Part shown: in pieces, positions 63,936-64,000 of the stretch
Layout: each line of letters begins with the position of its first letter
How positions within the stretch are numbered: the stretch's first letter is position 1
Source of the DNA: Hirschia sp964342355
Lineage (GTDB): Bacteria; Pseudomonadota; Alphaproteobacteria; Caulobacterales; Hyphomonadaceae
NCBI GenBank assembly: GCA_964342355.1
Contig: CAYFFG010000008.1
Coordinates: 74,302-138,301, forward strand
Reading direction: 5' to 3'
Length of the DNA stretch: 64,000 bases
The notes under the pieces: generated by a model
Database searches by the model: none
What the model was told of the DNA's origin: nothing
Seen by the model: the letters and a program-made list of their open reading frames with translations, nothing else
Made by a program: the position numbers and the translations under genes

Positions 63936-64000
63936 TCCAGTTCTCCGTCGAGCCATTCCGAAAAACGGTCAACGTGAGGCCGGAGCCATTGGTTAGAACC

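Overview
The window reads as the chromosome of an alphaproteobacterium, most likely a marine or prosthecate relative of Caulobacterales/Maricaulales (Hyphomonadaceae-like). The support is the gene content and order: gspKLMN; rpoZ-rsh-pyrE-pdxJ-acpS-rnc-era; sdhE-mfd beside a PopA-like c-di-GMP effector; glnB-glnA; tig-clpP-clpX-lon; a single bifunctional RSH protein; and a large TonB-dependent receptor next to a Tat-exported esterase. This placement is inference from content; no database was searched.

Region 1 (1-3.9 kb) is the 3' end of a type II secretion operon (gspK partial, L, M, N) and a lipoprotein, closed by tRNA-Asp. Region 2 (4-11.8 kb) is a probable catabolic island: IclR and TetR regulators, a TonB-dependent receptor, an exported type-B carboxylesterase and an SDR. 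Between receptor and esterase lies a noncoding stretch with three hairpins ending in a strong terminator. Region 3 (11.8-25.5 kb) is housekeeping: family-5 uracil-DNA glycosylase, a NYN nuclease, folK, then a tightly overlapping rsh-pyrE-pdxJ-acpS-rnc-era run, a glycosyltransferase, a DUF3089 protein, DUF502 and recG. Region 4 (25.5-42.3 kb) holds sdhE, mfd, a PopA-like degenerate GGDEF protein, transaldolase, an active GGDEF protein, a DEAD-box helicase, hemN, a second SDR, an HD protein, parE, a lytic transglycosylase lipoprotein, glnA and glnB. Region 5 (42.6-51 kb) holds the NAD(P)HX repair enzyme, tRNA-Leu, tig, clpP, clpX, lon and tRNA-Val.

Region 6 (about 51-64 kb, running off the window) is accessory DNA immediately downstream of tRNA-Val and looks like an integrated element of satellite or ICE type. 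It carries a three-helix membrane protein plus a ThsB-like TIR protein (a candidate defence pair), a NotI-like restriction endonuclease converging on a cytosine-C5 methyltransferase, a short tyrosine recombinase, an unknown membrane protein and a compact operon of tiny unknown proteins. It also carries two HTH proteins and a 992-residue primase-polymerase/VirE-type helicase. The replication gene is bracketed by two unusual repeat arrays: helically phased TGTAG iterons at 59.66-59.96 kb, and a ~105-bp tandem repeat at 63.7-63.9 kb whose palindromic core has changed on both arms together. No capsid, relaxase or terminase gene is visible inside the window, and the distal boundary is not seen.

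The best candidates for something undescribed are the TIR + membrane pair, the compensated palindromic repeat array and the phased iterons around the primase gene. Two or three orphan terminators also suggest unannotated small RNAs.
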